NCBI GenBank assembly: GCA_949361645.1 | Contig: OX442415.1 | Location: 6,488,899 to 6,552,898 of the forward strand | DNA: 64,000 bases | DNA from: Spongilla lacustris | Taxonomy: Eukaryota; Porifera; Demospongiae; Spongillida; Spongillidae | Direction of reading: 5' to 3' | Shown here: positions 21,934-32,564 of the stretch, one piece after another | Position numbering within the stretch: position 1 is the first letter of the stretch | Layout: each line of letters starts with the position of its first letter | Notes under the pieces: generated by a model | Told to the model about the DNA's origin: nothing | The model's database searches: none | What the model saw: the letters and a program-made list of their open reading frames with translations, nothing else | Program-made: the position numbers and the translations under genes

Positions 21934-22118
21934 TGTAGTGCTATTGCCGAGTGAGTCTTATAGCAAATCACAGCAATTGTATAATTATCAGCAGACTGCT
22001 ATAAAAGGGCAATAATAGGGTTTATATACATTTACCAGCGCATGCGTAGGGCTGCACAGCTAAACACCCACGCATACGTAGATACACCAAAAATATATGT
22101 CCATATAGCATCGCTACA
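21934..22118 (-). repeat. gypsy LTR (3' LTR in element orientation), 185 bp
   Basis: Starts TGTAGTGCTATTG and ends ATCGCTACA, giving TG...CA borders with a five-base inverted TGTAG/CTACA. It is very closely similar to the right LTR once its insertion is removed. The TATAAAAG at about 22001 may be the promoter box on the opposite strand or chance. Confidence 0.9.
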
Positions 22119-22158
22119 CTATCTCCTTTTGCAAAGAGGCACTCTCATCACCGAAGCT

Positions 22159-23859
22159 TCACCAACCAGAATACCAGCCATAACGGGAGGGGGCATGACG
22201 TGTCCGTTTTGGGTAGCGGTCTTGTGCAGGGGGCGATTGGCGTATCCGTTTCTGAGGTCTCGACATCGGGCTCTTTGTTGTCACGGTCTCTGACTGAGAA
22301 ACTGTGCCATCAGAATTGATACCAGATGGTGTGCTGTTTAGAAGTCCCGCGTCACCTGGTGCAGTTTCTTCTGTATTTGTCTGTCCATCAGTAGCAGGGG
22401 TCTGTTCAGTGGGCGTGTCGACTGCCGGCTCCTGCAAGGTACCAGGTTGGTCCGCCTTACGAGTCACATTTGTCTCTGTGGAATCCACCATGACGTCATG
22501 ATCATCATCTTCAAAGAACTGAAGATCACTCCCAGGAAACTGAACAGGCTGCTCATTCGCATCAGAATTGTGCAAATCCTCCACCACTGGTTTCATCCGT
22601 ATGTCGGCTGGGCAAGGCTTCAACCGATCGAAGTGTACTACGACTCTCTTTCGTGAGCCAGGGCGTTTATCTTGGATCCTATACACAACAGACGATAGCT
22701 TTTTAATGATTTTAAATGGGCCAGTCCACGGGCAGTGTAGCTTTCTTGATCTCCCCCTCGGCACCACCGGGTTGTTGAGCCACACCAAATCTCCAACCTC
22801 GTACTCTTGACCGTGCACTCTTCTGTTGTACAGTTCTTCTGATCTCATTGCTGTTGCCTGCATGTGTTTTCGGGCCTTCGTATAAGCACTTTCCAGTGTA
22901 TCTTTTAATGTCTTTACATACTGATGAGGTAGCACGGGTTCTGTTGGACAAGAGCCATACATTATATCCACAGGAAGTCTTGCAAGGCGACCGAACATTA
23001 AGTAGAACGGTGTATAACCTGTGGACGGTTGAACAGATGTATTGTAGGCCATACAGACCTTCCTGAGGTGCTGTTCCCAATTGCTCGGGTCTTCCTCTAC
23101 AGTACTAGCAAGCATGGCCAGCATCGTGCGATTAAATCGTTCAACAAGTCCGTCCGATTGGGGGTGGTAGGGTGTAGTGCGTGTTTTGTCGATCTGCAGC
23201 AAACGACACACTTCCTGCATCACGTTGGCCTCAAACTGCCTCCCCTGGTCCGAGTGCAGCTGCTCTGGAACTGAAAACCTGCAAAAGAACTCATCGACCA
23301 GTTTATTTGCCACGGTCACCGCCTCTTGATTGGGGATCGCGTAAGCCTCGACCCATCTGGTAAAATAATCGGACGCCACCAGGATGTAAGTGTTTTCAGT
23401 TTTAGAAGGGGTCAATGGTCCAACAATATCGACCGCAACCAGCTGCAACGGGTACCCTGCTGTCACACTCTGAAGCGGGCTCTGCTCTTGCGAGAGGGAT
23501 TCTTTCTTGCTGCACAAGTTGGACACGTCTTGCACCATTCCACAGCATCTTCCGAATATCCGGGCCAGTAGAACCTCTCACGCAATCGATTCAGGGTTTT
23601 TGCTTCTCCCAGATGCCCACCAAATGCCCCTTCGTGCAGCTGTTTCAGTATCTGGCACCTGGCTGCCTTCGGAACCACGACTTGTACGTTAGAACTTCCT
23701 TCATCTTCATGATACCTGTACAGAATTCCATTCTTGAACAACAACTGTTCCCACTGTTGTACGAGCTGGTTAAATTCCCTGCTTTTACCCTTGCAGAAAC
23801 TGGTATCAGGTACCTTTCTCGAAATCACCGACTGAAGAATAGGTCCAACGTCTTCGTCA
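22159..23859 (-). pseudogene. gypsy integrase (frameshifted)
   Basis: The first frame (to 23463) has the zinc-binding region: HEGAFGGHLG, then RFYWPGY and CKTCPTC. The second frame (23538-22159) has the DDE core: VAVDIVGPLTP, HSDQGRQF and VERFNRT. A GPF/Y-type module follows (CPWTGPFKIIKK, VVHFDRLKP) and a long acidic tail ends RYGWYSGW. The two frames should join near KSRA to PLQSVTAGY at about 23490, but a small indel shifts them. The enzyme would insert element cDNA. Its N-terminal codons (DEDVGPILQ) begin exactly at the border of the 4191-bp insert. Confidence 0.9.
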
Positions 23860-23885
23860 CATGGCCAGAAATTGCATGCCTTCAT

Positions 23886-25016
23886 TACTAATTCCTGACG
23901 CGTTATGACGTTTTTCCCGTTTCATTACCGTGCACGCGTCCATTGAAATGTATGGAGGATGACACTCTTTTGATCACTGTCACTCAGGAAAAGATGCCCA
24001 TGACAAGGAAAAAATTTTTTATGATGAAGAGGATCATAAGGTATACCTCTGTCGTTAAACAAAAAAATTAGCCCTCTTCCTGACGCTTCCTCATCAGAAT
24101 TTCAGTGTTTCCATAGACATGTATGGAATTTGATTTTAAAAATGAGGGTTTTTCAAGACATTTATGCTTCCTGACGAAAATCCAAGCTAGATATCAAAAA
24201 GGAAAGACTAACTGCTGTTAGTAAAACCATTAGGGCTGGAGTGTGACATATTCTAACGTTCATGACCCTTTTACCCTCGCTTCCCTGATCACTTTTATCA
24301 TTAAGGTTCATATGTCTTTGTAAATACCAATATTCAATTATAAATCGACAAACGCCGCGTGCGTGCTTTGCCGCGATGAAGGTTTTCAAACAAGAAGACA
24401 CAAATCACCGACCACGGTATGAATCCTAGCAACGAACGTTCGATACTTGATAGCTTGTTACACATGTGCGTCTGATTTCGACTGTTGTGCGTGTGCATGG
24501 GTGGCAATATAGATGCGATTGTACTTTTTTTTGGTAGTAGGCCTACTCGGCTGCTCCAACATTCTTTTTAAGCCCTAGCTGTAGGGCGCGATCATGTTTG
24601 GAGTGTTTTAGCTACCTATATGTACATGTACATGGATTCTACAACGGCTTGTTTTGGTTGCGTTGGTTTTAAACGATTCGATTCCGGCTTACTCACCTAT
24701 ATTGCCAATTCTACCGCAAGGAGTTCGTGGATGTAATCCCTATAGCAAAGCCACATTTTTGCACCTGCTCTACCTTCATTAATATTTGTAAGGATGGGCA
24801 TGTCCTTACGTGCAAACCTGACGCCATATTTTTGTTCTATTTTTTTGTTGCAACTAATAGTACTTACGTATCTGTATCTGTGCGTGTCTATATATTTTTT
24901 CATCTCTGCAGAATGGAAACTACCAATACAGCAAAAAAAAAAAAACGTTCCACAGAGACGAACCTTATAAGGATATATCACGTGAGGAATACATGCGGTA
25001 ACAACCTACCTTTTTA
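23886..25016. other. left part of the insert, no gene recognised
   Basis: No supported coding region. Two loosely similar segments contain TCCATTGAAATGTATGGA (about 23940) and TCCATAGACATGTATGGA (about 24110), which suggests an internal duplication. Confidence 0.4.
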
Positions 25017-25039
25017 CTATATCCACATGGGGAAGGTGG

Positions 25040-25215
25040 AAAGGGTGACAGCCTTGTGAAGGTGGAGGGAGGTAGTTTTGTGAAGGTGGAGGGAGGTAGT
25101 TTTGTGAAGGTGGAGGGAGGTAGCCTTGTGAAGGTGGAGGGAGGTAGTTTTGTGAAGGTGGAGGGAGGTAGTTTTGTGAAGGTGGAGGGAGTTAGCCTTG
25201 TGAGATAGCCTTGTG
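25040..25215. repeat. 24-bp minisatellite, GTGAAGGTGGAGGGAGGTAG
   Basis: About six to seven units built on AAGGTGGAGGGAGGTAG with a TTTTGT or CCTTGT tail. The unit length is divisible by three, so long repetitive open frames appear by chance. Confidence 0.85.
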
Positions 25216-25515
25216 GAGGTAGAGGAGAGAGTGCCTTGTGAAGGTGGATGGGAGATATCCATGTGGAACAGTTGGGAAAAGATAATACATGTAGGGCCTT
25301 CTCCCTAGAGATGAGGAATTTGATAGCACATCCCAGAGGCAGCCACTGGGATATGAATCAAATTAAGTTTAAAGGTTTCTGATGTAGGGTACAGTTAGAA
25401 GGAGATAGATCTATGCATGTAGATGTAGGACCAAAGAATAATTGTTTAAAGTGGCTACAATTGTCACATCCTGTGGTGTCCACCTTTATTAGTTTGGTTA
25501 GAAAAACTCCTTGGT

Positions 25516-25704
25516 TTGGTTGCACACATAGCACAGACACCAGTTGTCTGCCAGGAGAGGAGGCTTACCTACATGACCACCTGGTATGGACCAGGGACTG
25601 GACACAAAGTTTTGCATCTCATGGACTGTGCCAGCCACCCTTCCAACATGCACCTGGTGAAAAACTTCAGCAACAACTCAAATGGAAGGCTTTATGTGGT
25701 CTAG
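25516..25704 (+). CDS. unrecognised short frame in the insert
   Basis: The frame after an AG near 25550 reads ERRLTYMTTWYGPGTGHK, then VLHLMDCASHPSNM and ends GRLYVV plus stop. The composition (W, H, C, D, P) looks protein-like rather than random. It could be a last exon of the gene whose start exon-like pieces lie at 26775 and 27023. I cannot name a family. An alternative is chance. Confidence 0.3.
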   Translation: MVAHIAQTPVVCQERRLTYMTTWYGPGTGHKVLHLMDCASHPSNMHLVKNFSNNSNGRLYVV

Positions 25705-26164
25705 CTATATGTACATGGCTCTGCAGATGTATGTAATAGGTAATGTAACAGTTGTGGTGTGGCATTTACATTTATTTAGTTATGTATTGGTTGTGTATGT
25801 GTGTGATAAATGTGGAAAGTTCAGAAGGTATTACATGTACTAACAGAGAATGTAGCTGACCCAAAATCTTTGTGGTCACCTATTTAATTAGGGTGGTGGC
25901 ATGTGGTCATTAGTTATGGCTGTTATGTAAACGTTTCACATGCATGGCCCTCAGGACTAGTACATACTTGTAGTTTCTATCCAGCATCCTTGCCATTGTG
26001 TATGAGTCATGATCACTAGGCTTCATGCCATCGGCCATCGATCTGTTAATTGATGACAGATCAGAGCTGCATCATGGCATCCTTTTTTGTGCCATTGCTT
26101 TAGTATTTGTAGGAGTAAAGTAGATAGACAGGTGCATGTCTTCAACTGCATGCCCATGCAAGTC

Positions 26165-26302
26165 CTGTGTCAAGTGTGTGTATGTGTGAGTGTGTATGTG
26201 TGTGTGTATGTGTGTGTATGTGTGTGTGTATGTGTGTGTATGTGTGTGTGTGTATTTGCATGTACATGTGTGTGTATGTATGTGTGTGTGTGTATTTGCA
26301 TG

Positions 26303-26357
<55 letters not shown>

Positions 26358-26400
26358 TTGCATGTACATGTGTGTGTATGTGTGTATTTGCGTGCATGGT
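26165..26400. repeat. (TG)n-rich microsatellite
   Basis: Long TGTGTG/TATGTG tracts interrupted by TATTTGCATG units. Open frames here on either strand are repeat artefacts. Confidence 0.9.
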
Positions 26401-26774
26401 ATTTGCATTTGGGTGTGGGTGCGTGTGCATTTCCTTCCAGCCGCTCAATCATAAAAAAGTAGAACACACGGCATAACAAACACACACATCTCAGGCCTAC
26501 TGCCGAATACGTTTATGGCTGTTCATCCTTCTTGTATACCCTAGCCAAAATTCCGGCAGAGCTGGATAGAAATGAGTACAGGACTTAACCTCGTAGCAGA
26601 TATTGGGTCAGGGAACGAGACTGCTATGGAGTGAGCGCGAGCGACCTTGCCTGCCATGGACCCTTTGCATGAAAGATCGGAAGTACACATGTACGATAAA
26701 GTCACGTCTGGAGTAAAAACCACAGCGGTTGCCTAGAGACATTGTGTCACGTCTGCGGACCTTTGCGTAATAAA

Positions 26775-26903
26775 ATGGCAACGCTCGGAGTCTGCTCAGA
26801 CATTGATCCTTCGGACGATCCAGTTTCTGATCAAACTATGCTGCCAACAGTAATTTTGACCGATTCTGACATACCCAGAGGCTTTTTAAAGCCATCCATT
26901 TAA
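26775..26903 (+). pseudogene. start-exon-like frame (arm 1), SAP-gene type N-terminus
   Basis: Forty-two codons from ATG: MATLGVCSDIDPSDDP, then TMLPTVILTDSDIPRGFL and a stop. Its mirror at 27023-26886 has the same layout with coding-type differences. The ending SDIPxxxL resembles the segment just before a SAP motif in sponge and cnidarian genes, such as the 59206 exon (DDMPGASL). It is probably a copied first exon. The downstream exons are not here. Confidence 0.35.
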
Positions 26904-27023
26904 AAAGGTTCCGGGTATGTCAGACTCGGTCAAGCTTACTGTTGGCAGCAGAGTTTGATCAGGAACTGGATCGGTCGAAGGATCACCGTCCGAGCGGGAA
27001 GGAATGACTACGAGCGTTGCCAT
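26886..27023 (-). pseudogene. start-exon-like frame (arm 2)
   Basis: It reads MATLVVIPSRSDGDPSTD, then LLPTVSLTESDIPGTFLNG before a stop. It mirrors the plus-strand frame at 26775 across the palindrome centre. The two ATGs face each other. Confidence 0.35.
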
Positions 27024-27145
27024 TTTATTACGCAAAGGTCCGCGAACGTGACACAATGTCTCTAGGCAACCGCTGTGGCTTTTACTCCAGACGTGACGTT
27101 TATCGTACTTCCGATCTTTCATGCAAAGGGTCCATTGATCCATAT

Positions 27146-27924
27146 ACAGTCATTAATCGACGATATACAGTATAATAGGGCCAGGACACAGTGGAGAGTC
27201 CAGCTGTGAATATCCGCCGCCATGCGTATGTTAATTCTTTAGCTAGTCAGTGGAAGGCAATATCCTTAACACACCTCCACGAGAACTTCTAGTATTATCA
27301 AAAAACAAGCCAGTCGACGTCATCGTGGTCAACGTCAGAGCGCGCGCGATGCACATGCAGATAGATATATATACAATACATGTCATATAGTTATAATTAT
27401 AATTATATAGGGACGGAATTGCCCATGCATCTTAACGAGCGAGTCTCGTAGTCACACCTATATATCATATTATGTAGTAGCTACTCCACAGCAGCGGTTC
27501 TATTAGCTCGACCTTCGCTATCCAGTTGAAGTTCGATGTTGTACGTCTGGCTAGCGAGACTAGCGTATACTAAGAATTAGATTGATAGCGAGTGTAGAGC
27601 TATTACATTGTATATCCACAATACTATCAGATGGGTACAAATCTTGGTATAGGCCTAGGCCAAAAGGCTACGCCCAACTACTATACAATGGATCAAAATG
27701 GTTAAATAACAGATCACGAGACCTCTAGAATGCATCCAATGGCAGGGGCACGAGTACAACTAAATGTTTTGAGTTGCGCATGCGTATGCTTAGATCACTA
27801 AAATCGACGATAGCTGTAGTTTGGAAGGATTTTATGTAACAGCGATGCCTATTCCTAACTTCCCTGCCATGCAGACATACAATGCATTTATTAAAAAACA
27901 ATAACAATTATATATTTTAATAAA
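27146..27924. other. right part of the insert, no gene recognised
   Basis: AT-rich, with ATAATTATAATTATAT stretches near 27390. No supported frame. Confidence 0.4.
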
Positions 27925-28050
27925 TTAATTAGCAGTTTTAATAACGTGATAAATCTCTAAAGTACCTAGTGAGTTTAATGGTGCAATTAGATTTTTTTTA
28001 TCACAATCGTACGCCGAGTTATGCATCGATGTCCACAATTTCTGGACATG

Positions 28051-30416
28051 AGCACCCTGGAGCTCTCGTATATTGCTGAGCGGTTCTTTGCTGGCCTGGA
28101 CGGTACAGGCTTTGGCACCGTCGCTGCAAGAAAACTGGGAGGGAGGCTTTATCTTTGGAGGACATTCACTCTTGTCTGCCTTTTGCAGGCGAGATAAGGC
28201 ATCTGCATTTTGGTGGCACTTTCCCCTCCGATGCACCACTTCGACGTCGAATTCTTGGATTTGTTCCAGCCATCGTGCCAGTTGCCCCTCAGGCTCCTTC
28301 ATGCTGTAAATCCACTGTAGAGAGCTGTGATCTGTTCGAAGTATAAAATGGTGGCCTAACAGGTAAGGCCTGAAATGTCTCATAAAGGTAACCACTGCCA
28401 ATAATTCTTTCCTGGTTACGCAGTACTTTCGTTCAGCCTTACTGAGCGTGCGACTAGCATATGCCACCACCCTCTCCAAGCCGTCGTGTTCTTGCGATAA
28501 AACTGCTCCAATTCCGGTCTCACAAGCATCTGTATCAAGGAGAAAAGTTTTACTGAAATCTGGAAATGCGAGAATGGGGGCAGCAACCAGCCTAGATCTC
28601 AGTTCCTGAAAGGAAATAGAACACTCTTTCGACCAATCGAACTCACGTCCTCGTTCAGTGAGCTGGTAAAGGGGCTTTGCAATGGTAGCAAAATTCTGGA
28701 TGTAATTTCTATAATATCCTACCAGACCCAGGAACTGCTGAACGTCGCGTCCCGAGGTAGGAACCGGCCACTTCGACACAGCGTTAACCTTCTCAGGATC
28801 GGTGTGAATTCCATCTCTCGTAACGACATGACCAAGATACACAACTTTATCCTGGAACAGTGAACATTTTGAAGGTTTTAGCTTCAGTCCTGCCCGACGC
28901 AGTCTCTCTAACACAAGTTTCAGGTTTTGAAGATGACGCTCAAAGGTTTTTCCCATGATGACTATATCGTCAATGTAGACGAGACAGCGTTCCCACTGGA
29001 TACCAGAGAGCACCAGGTCCATCAACCTTTGGAACACTGCAGGGGCATTACACAATCCAAAAGGCATAACTTTAAATTCAAAAAGTCCCTCCCTGGTACA
29101 GAATGCAGTTTTGTGCCGATCTTTCTCTTCTACCTCCACCTGCCAGTAGCCGCATAGGAGATCCAAAGTGGAGAACCACTTTGACCCACTCAATGCTTCT
29201 AAGGTATCGTCCACTCTTGGGAGGGGGTAGGCATCTTTCCGGGTGACAGAATTTAACTTGCGGTAATCGATGCAGAACCGGAGAGATCCATCCTTTTTCG
29301 GGACTAGAATTATTGGAGATGCCCAGGGACTTGATGATGGTTGGATGATATCCTTCTGGAGCATATCATCGATCATCTTTTTTGCTTGCTCTCTCCGAAA
29401 TGGTGGAACCCTTCTGCACTGCTGCCGAATGGGGTGACTGGTACCTGTATCGATGGAATGCTTAACAACACCTGTGCGACCCATATCATCACTGCTCTCA
29501 GCAAAAACATCTGCAAATTCTACTAGCAACTCATACAACCGATTTTTCTCTTCAGATGTCAAGTCACCAGCACTTCTATCAGCCATATCATGCAGCAAAC
29601 CACGCTTACATGACGAGACTTCAAATTCTGGTGGTACATTGCTATCTTCCCTTACTGGTGCTACCATCATTTCATCAAATGGTATAGCTGTGGCCACATT
29701 TGTTCCCTTGTGGATGACTGCCTCTGTTGGTAGGGGGTTGATGATAAGTATGGGTACTTGCCCACCTGGCAATGAGGTCACCAGGGCTCCAGCCACCAGG
29801 ATTGGAAGGTCGAACCGTGAACCTTCAACCAACCATACACCTGTTCCATCAGTTGATGAAATAGTAGCTGTGGTTTGAATCTCACTGAAGGGCGGAATTG
29901 CCAAAGTTTCCACCAAGGCTACCCGCTGTAGTTCACTGCGTCTGTCAGTGTGATCTGAGACCTTCCCTGGCACCTTTTCCAGTGGTACTGTCACATTTCT
30001 GAATTGGAGGATATTCTTAGGCAAATCAATGACACCTTCAAACTTCCTCAGAAAATCTAATCCAATAATACAATCTACACCCAGTGCATCAACAACAACA
30101 AAATCAGACACAAAGGTTGTACCAGCAATGTCTAGGTGCAAGGTTGTTACCCCACACACTGAAACTGGGCTACCTTCAACACCAACCAGCTTGTGTCCAT
30201 CCCAATGTGGCAGGCTACAGCCGTGTTCTCCTTCCAATTGGCACCACACTGTCTTCTTAAACAAACTCACTGTGGCGCCAGTGTCTATCATACATTGAAC
30301 TGTCTTGTTTCTAACAAAAGCTGTTATACAAGGTGATGATGCAGGGTTAATTGCCAAACTACAATGGACCATTGTATTTTGTCCCTCATGCACTTGGTCC
30401 CTAGTGGTGAGGGGTT
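28051..30416 (-). CDS. pol: gypsy Pol: protease, reverse transcriptase, RNase H
   Basis: One open frame. The aspartic protease shows MIDTGATVSLF near its N-terminus. RT shows IRQQCRRVPP, FCIDYRKLNSVT, PLPRVDDTLEAL, LPFGLCNAP in the variant MPFGLCNAPAVFQRLM, and catalytic YIDDIVIM. RNase H shows FLLDTDACETGIGAVL, ASRTLSKAERKY, TDHSSLQWI and NADALSRL. The frame has no ATG before the protease. It is open upstream to the gag stop in the -1 frame, which fits synthesis as a Gag-Pol fusion. The gypsy-derived part ends at about 28051 (IRELQGA). The open frame continues to 27925 into the insert, adding foreign residues. Confidence 0.92.
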
Positions 30417-30426
30417 CTAGTTTCCC
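30383..30426 (-). promoter_or_regulatory. -1 ribosomal frameshift signal (slippery site plus hairpin)
   Basis: The gag frame ends G GGA AAC TAG: slippery heptamer GGGAAAC (30420-30426) directly before the stop (30417-30419). After a 6-nt spacer (TAGAAC) a hairpin forms: CCCTCA (30408-30413) pairs with TGAGGG (30383-30388), and inner CACT (30403-30406) pairs with AGTG (30391-30394). Slipping back one base moves ribosomes into the pol frame. Confidence 0.8.
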
Positions 30427-31307
30427 TGCTGCTTCGAGCGATTGCTCTCAGCAGCAGTGCAGTTTCTTGCAATATGACCAACTTGCCCGCATTTGTAGCA
30501 TACAATTCGCTTACCACGACCCTCAACTCCAGTACCAGTCGTCCGCATTGGTCTCCGAGCCGCAGCCGCATCTCCGAAGGAAGATTCCAGCCTCTCCAGC
30601 CGTGCTGACAATGTTTTCAGCATGTCTAAGACCGTGTCCTGGCCGCTGCTGGTTGACAACGTAGCAGCAATACTCTGGGCCCCTACTTCTTCTGCAACCG
30701 TTGCCGCGTTCACTTCTTGTCTCACTCCCGGGCGGAGATACGACTGTATCTCCAGCGTTGCGGTGACTGCTTCATCAACAGTCTTCGGCTCTCTCTGTCT
30801 AACAGCAAATGCAACCTGGGGGTTATCAAGCTCACCGAGGTATCTTTCTAGAGCGAGCAATACTTTCGCTTTTTCATCCAGCTCTGGTAAAGCTTTCTCC
30901 ACTAGGACTCGCAGCTCGTCCGCGAAATCGCTCCAAGACTCGTCTCGCTTGCGCCTCCTGGCCTGAAATTCAACAAAATACAATTTCTGCTTACTGTCTG
31001 GCTCAAAACGTTTTTGGAGCGCTTCCTTGGCTGCTTCGTAGTTCTGTTTGGTTTCAGGGGAAAGTCGCTTCCACGCAGTCTGCGCTTTCCCAGTTAGCCG
31101 CACTGGCAACCACAGCCGCTTCGTTTCGCTATCCCATCCATTTACCAGAGCAGCAGCTTCAAAATGGTCTATCCACTCTGCCCAGTTTGATAGACCTGAG
31201 AACGAATCTGGCGACACGAGAGGGCGACTAGCGCCAGCTAATTCGCTCCGGAAGACAGGCTGTGTTGGCTGAGCAGCCGCTTCGCCCTCTTCGCCCGGTT
31301 TCGACAT
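30417..31307 (-). CDS. gag: gypsy Gag polyprotein
   Basis: 296 codons, starting 18 nt downstream of the 5' LTR border. A retrotransposon Gag core is recognised from WAEWIDHFEAAALVNGW, LPVRLTGKAQTAWKRL and YFVEFQARRRKRDESW. It ends with one CCHC zinc knuckle (CYKCGQVGHIARNC). Gag would form the particle that packages element RNA. The frame is uninterrupted. The stop overlaps the frameshift signal into pol. Confidence 0.92.
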   Translation of the reverse strand: MSKPGEEGEAAAQPTQPVFRSELAGASRPLVSPDSFSGLSNWAEWIDHFEAAALVNGWDSETKRLWLPVRLTGKAQTAWKRLSPETKQNYEAAKEALQKRFEPDSKQKLYFVEFQARRRKRDESWSDFADELRVLVEKALPELDEKAKVLLALERYLGELDNPQVAFAVRQREPKTVDEAVTATLEIQSYLRPGVRQEVNAATVAEEVGAQSIAATLSTSSGQDTVLDMLKTLSARLERLESSFGDAAAARRPMRTTGTGVEGRGKRIVCYKCGQVGHIARNCTAAESNRSKQQGN

Positions 31308-31325
31308 CCTGCCGTCTACGCCACG

Positions 31326-32000
31326 TGTAGTGCTATTGCCGAGTGAGTCTTATAGCAAATCACAGCAATTGTATAATTATCAGCAGACTGCTATAAAAGG
31401 GCAATAATAGGGTTTATATACATTTATACGGTGGCCCGGTAGGTCGCGGCTGTCATGACGTGCACATACGCGATTTGCGGACGTGCACACATGCACATCT
31501 GGGATTTGCGGACTTGCACATACGCGATTTGCGGACTTGCACACTTGCACATCTGGGATTTGCGGACTTGCACATACGCGATTTGCGGACTTGCGATTTG
31601 CGGAAGTGCAATTGTTTCCACGTGGTTGCCACGTGGCAACCACGTGGCAAACACGTTGTAACCACGTGGCAACCACGTGGAAACAATTGCACTTCCGCAA
31701 ATCGCGTATGTGCAAGTCCGCAAATCCCAGATATGCATATGTGCACGTCCGCAAATTGCGTATGTGCAAGTCCGCAAATCCCAGATGTGCATGTGTGCAC
31801 GTCCGCAAATCGCGTATGTGCAAGTCCGCAAATCCCAGATGTGCATGTGTGCACGTCCGCAAATCGCGTATGTGCACGTCATGACAGCCGCGACCTACCG
31901 GGCCACCGTACATTTACCAGCGCATGCGTAGGGCTGCACAGCTAAACACCCACGCATACGTAGATACACCAAAAATATATGTCCATATAGCATCGCTACA
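31326..32000 (-). repeat. gypsy LTR (5' LTR in element orientation) with insertion
   Basis: It is 675 bp. Subtracting the 484-bp insertion and one 6-bp target duplication leaves 185 bp, exactly the length of the other LTR. Borders TGTAG...CTACA are the same. The 18-nt gap to the gag ATG (CGTGGCGTAGACGGCAGG) must contain the primer-binding site. The priming tRNA was not identified. Confidence 0.9.
31427..31910. mobile_element. 484-bp palindromic element in the LTR
   Basis: Perfect ends TACGGTGGCCCGGTAGGTCG and complement, with target duplication CATTTA (31421-31426 and 31911-31916). The whole element is nearly self-complementary. The arms consist of repeated ATTTGCGGACTTGCAC-type units, and the centre (about 31620-31680) is a run of CACGTGGCAACCACGTGG words. 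Open frames in all directions are a by-product of the repeats. Confidence 0.9.
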
Positions 32001-32564
32001 CTTACAAAGAGCATTGAACATATCCATTTTACTCCTTTTCACTACTTATTGGTGGTAGCGCCTCCAGACTCTTGGTAGAAGTTGTATTTTATCAAACTTG
32101 TACACAAAACAATAGAAAAGTGTAATTACACTTTTATATTATTTTGTGTACAAGTTTGATAAAAATACAACTTCTACCAAGAGTCTGGAGGTGCTGCCAC
32201 CAATAAGTAGGGAAAAGGAGTAAAATTGATATGTTCAATGCTCATTGTAAGCATTACAAACTACAAATTGCTAATCATTTAATTTATGTACGCGGGAGCA
32301 ACGAACGTGCTTATGCATCCTTGAAGTTTGGGCAGCTTTCTAGATGAAAAAATTATTCCATGCTATAGAATGTGTGCACCATTGTTGGAACAAACAGCTT
32401 TTATGTTTTAATGATTTTAATTTTCGCTGCAATGGTTGTTATAAACGGCAGAACTCACCATCCTAAATTTAGGATTTTACCGATCCTGAATTCAGGATCG
32501 TTTCACGCAGATTAAAGGTTAAGCTAAATCCCCCATCTCCCTGAGTGAAGATAAATAGGAGAAC

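Larger units (their letters stand above)
26653..27145. repeat. long inverted repeat, arms about 240 bp
   Basis: Left arm from TGGACCCTTTGCATGAAAGA and right arm ending in its complement. The centre is at about 26900. Arms are roughly 85-90 percent similar by eye and each carries an ATG with an open frame pointing toward the centre. Confidence 0.8.
23860..28050. mobile_element. 4191-bp insertion element inside gypsy pol, 15-bp inverted ends
   Basis: The ends are CATGGCCAGAAATTG (23860-23874) and the complement of CATGTCCAGAAATTG (28036-28050), 14 of 15 matching. They lie exactly where gypsy pol similarity stops (after IRELQGA) and restarts (DEDVGP). The interior holds no recognised transposase. 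It has a 24-bp minisatellite, a TG microsatellite, an inverted repeat with two convergent start exons, and a short frame containing TTWYGPGTGHKVLHLMD (to 25704). No clear target duplication was found. Confidence 0.65.
21934..32000 (-). mobile_element. Ty3/gypsy LTR retrotransposon with later insertions
   Basis: Two LTRs (21934-22118 and 31326-32000) bracket gag, pro-RT-RNaseH and integrase on the minus strand. The flanking tetranucleotide CTTA occurs on both outer sides as target duplication. The element proper is about 5.4 kb. It has gained a 4191-bp insert (23860-28050) between RNase H and integrase, and a 484-bp palindrome in the right LTR. Gag and pol are joined by a -1 frameshift signal. 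The integrase has a frame break near 23490. The copy cannot now move by itself. It lies inside a foldback element, which lies in an intron. Confidence 0.9.
21672..32525. mobile_element. foldback (long inverted repeat) element, split by the gypsy insertion
   Basis: The left arm (about 21672-21933) and the right arm (32240-32525) are near-perfect inverted copies, for example GCAATTTGTAGTTTGTAATG against its complement. The tip of the fold, 32001-32240, is a further hairpin centred at about 32120 (GTGTAATTAC). Removing the gypsy element (21934-32000) gives a contiguous foldback of about 790 bp. No transposase is present. Confidence 0.75.

Noticed and set aside
26072..26485. Open frames of 90-137 codons on both strands rich in T-H or V-C
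   Set aside because: They are translations of the (TG)n microsatellite.
31380..31945. Six overlapping open frames of 70-177 codons
   Set aside because: They come from the tandem ATTTGCGGAC units of the palindromic element and read equally well on both strands.
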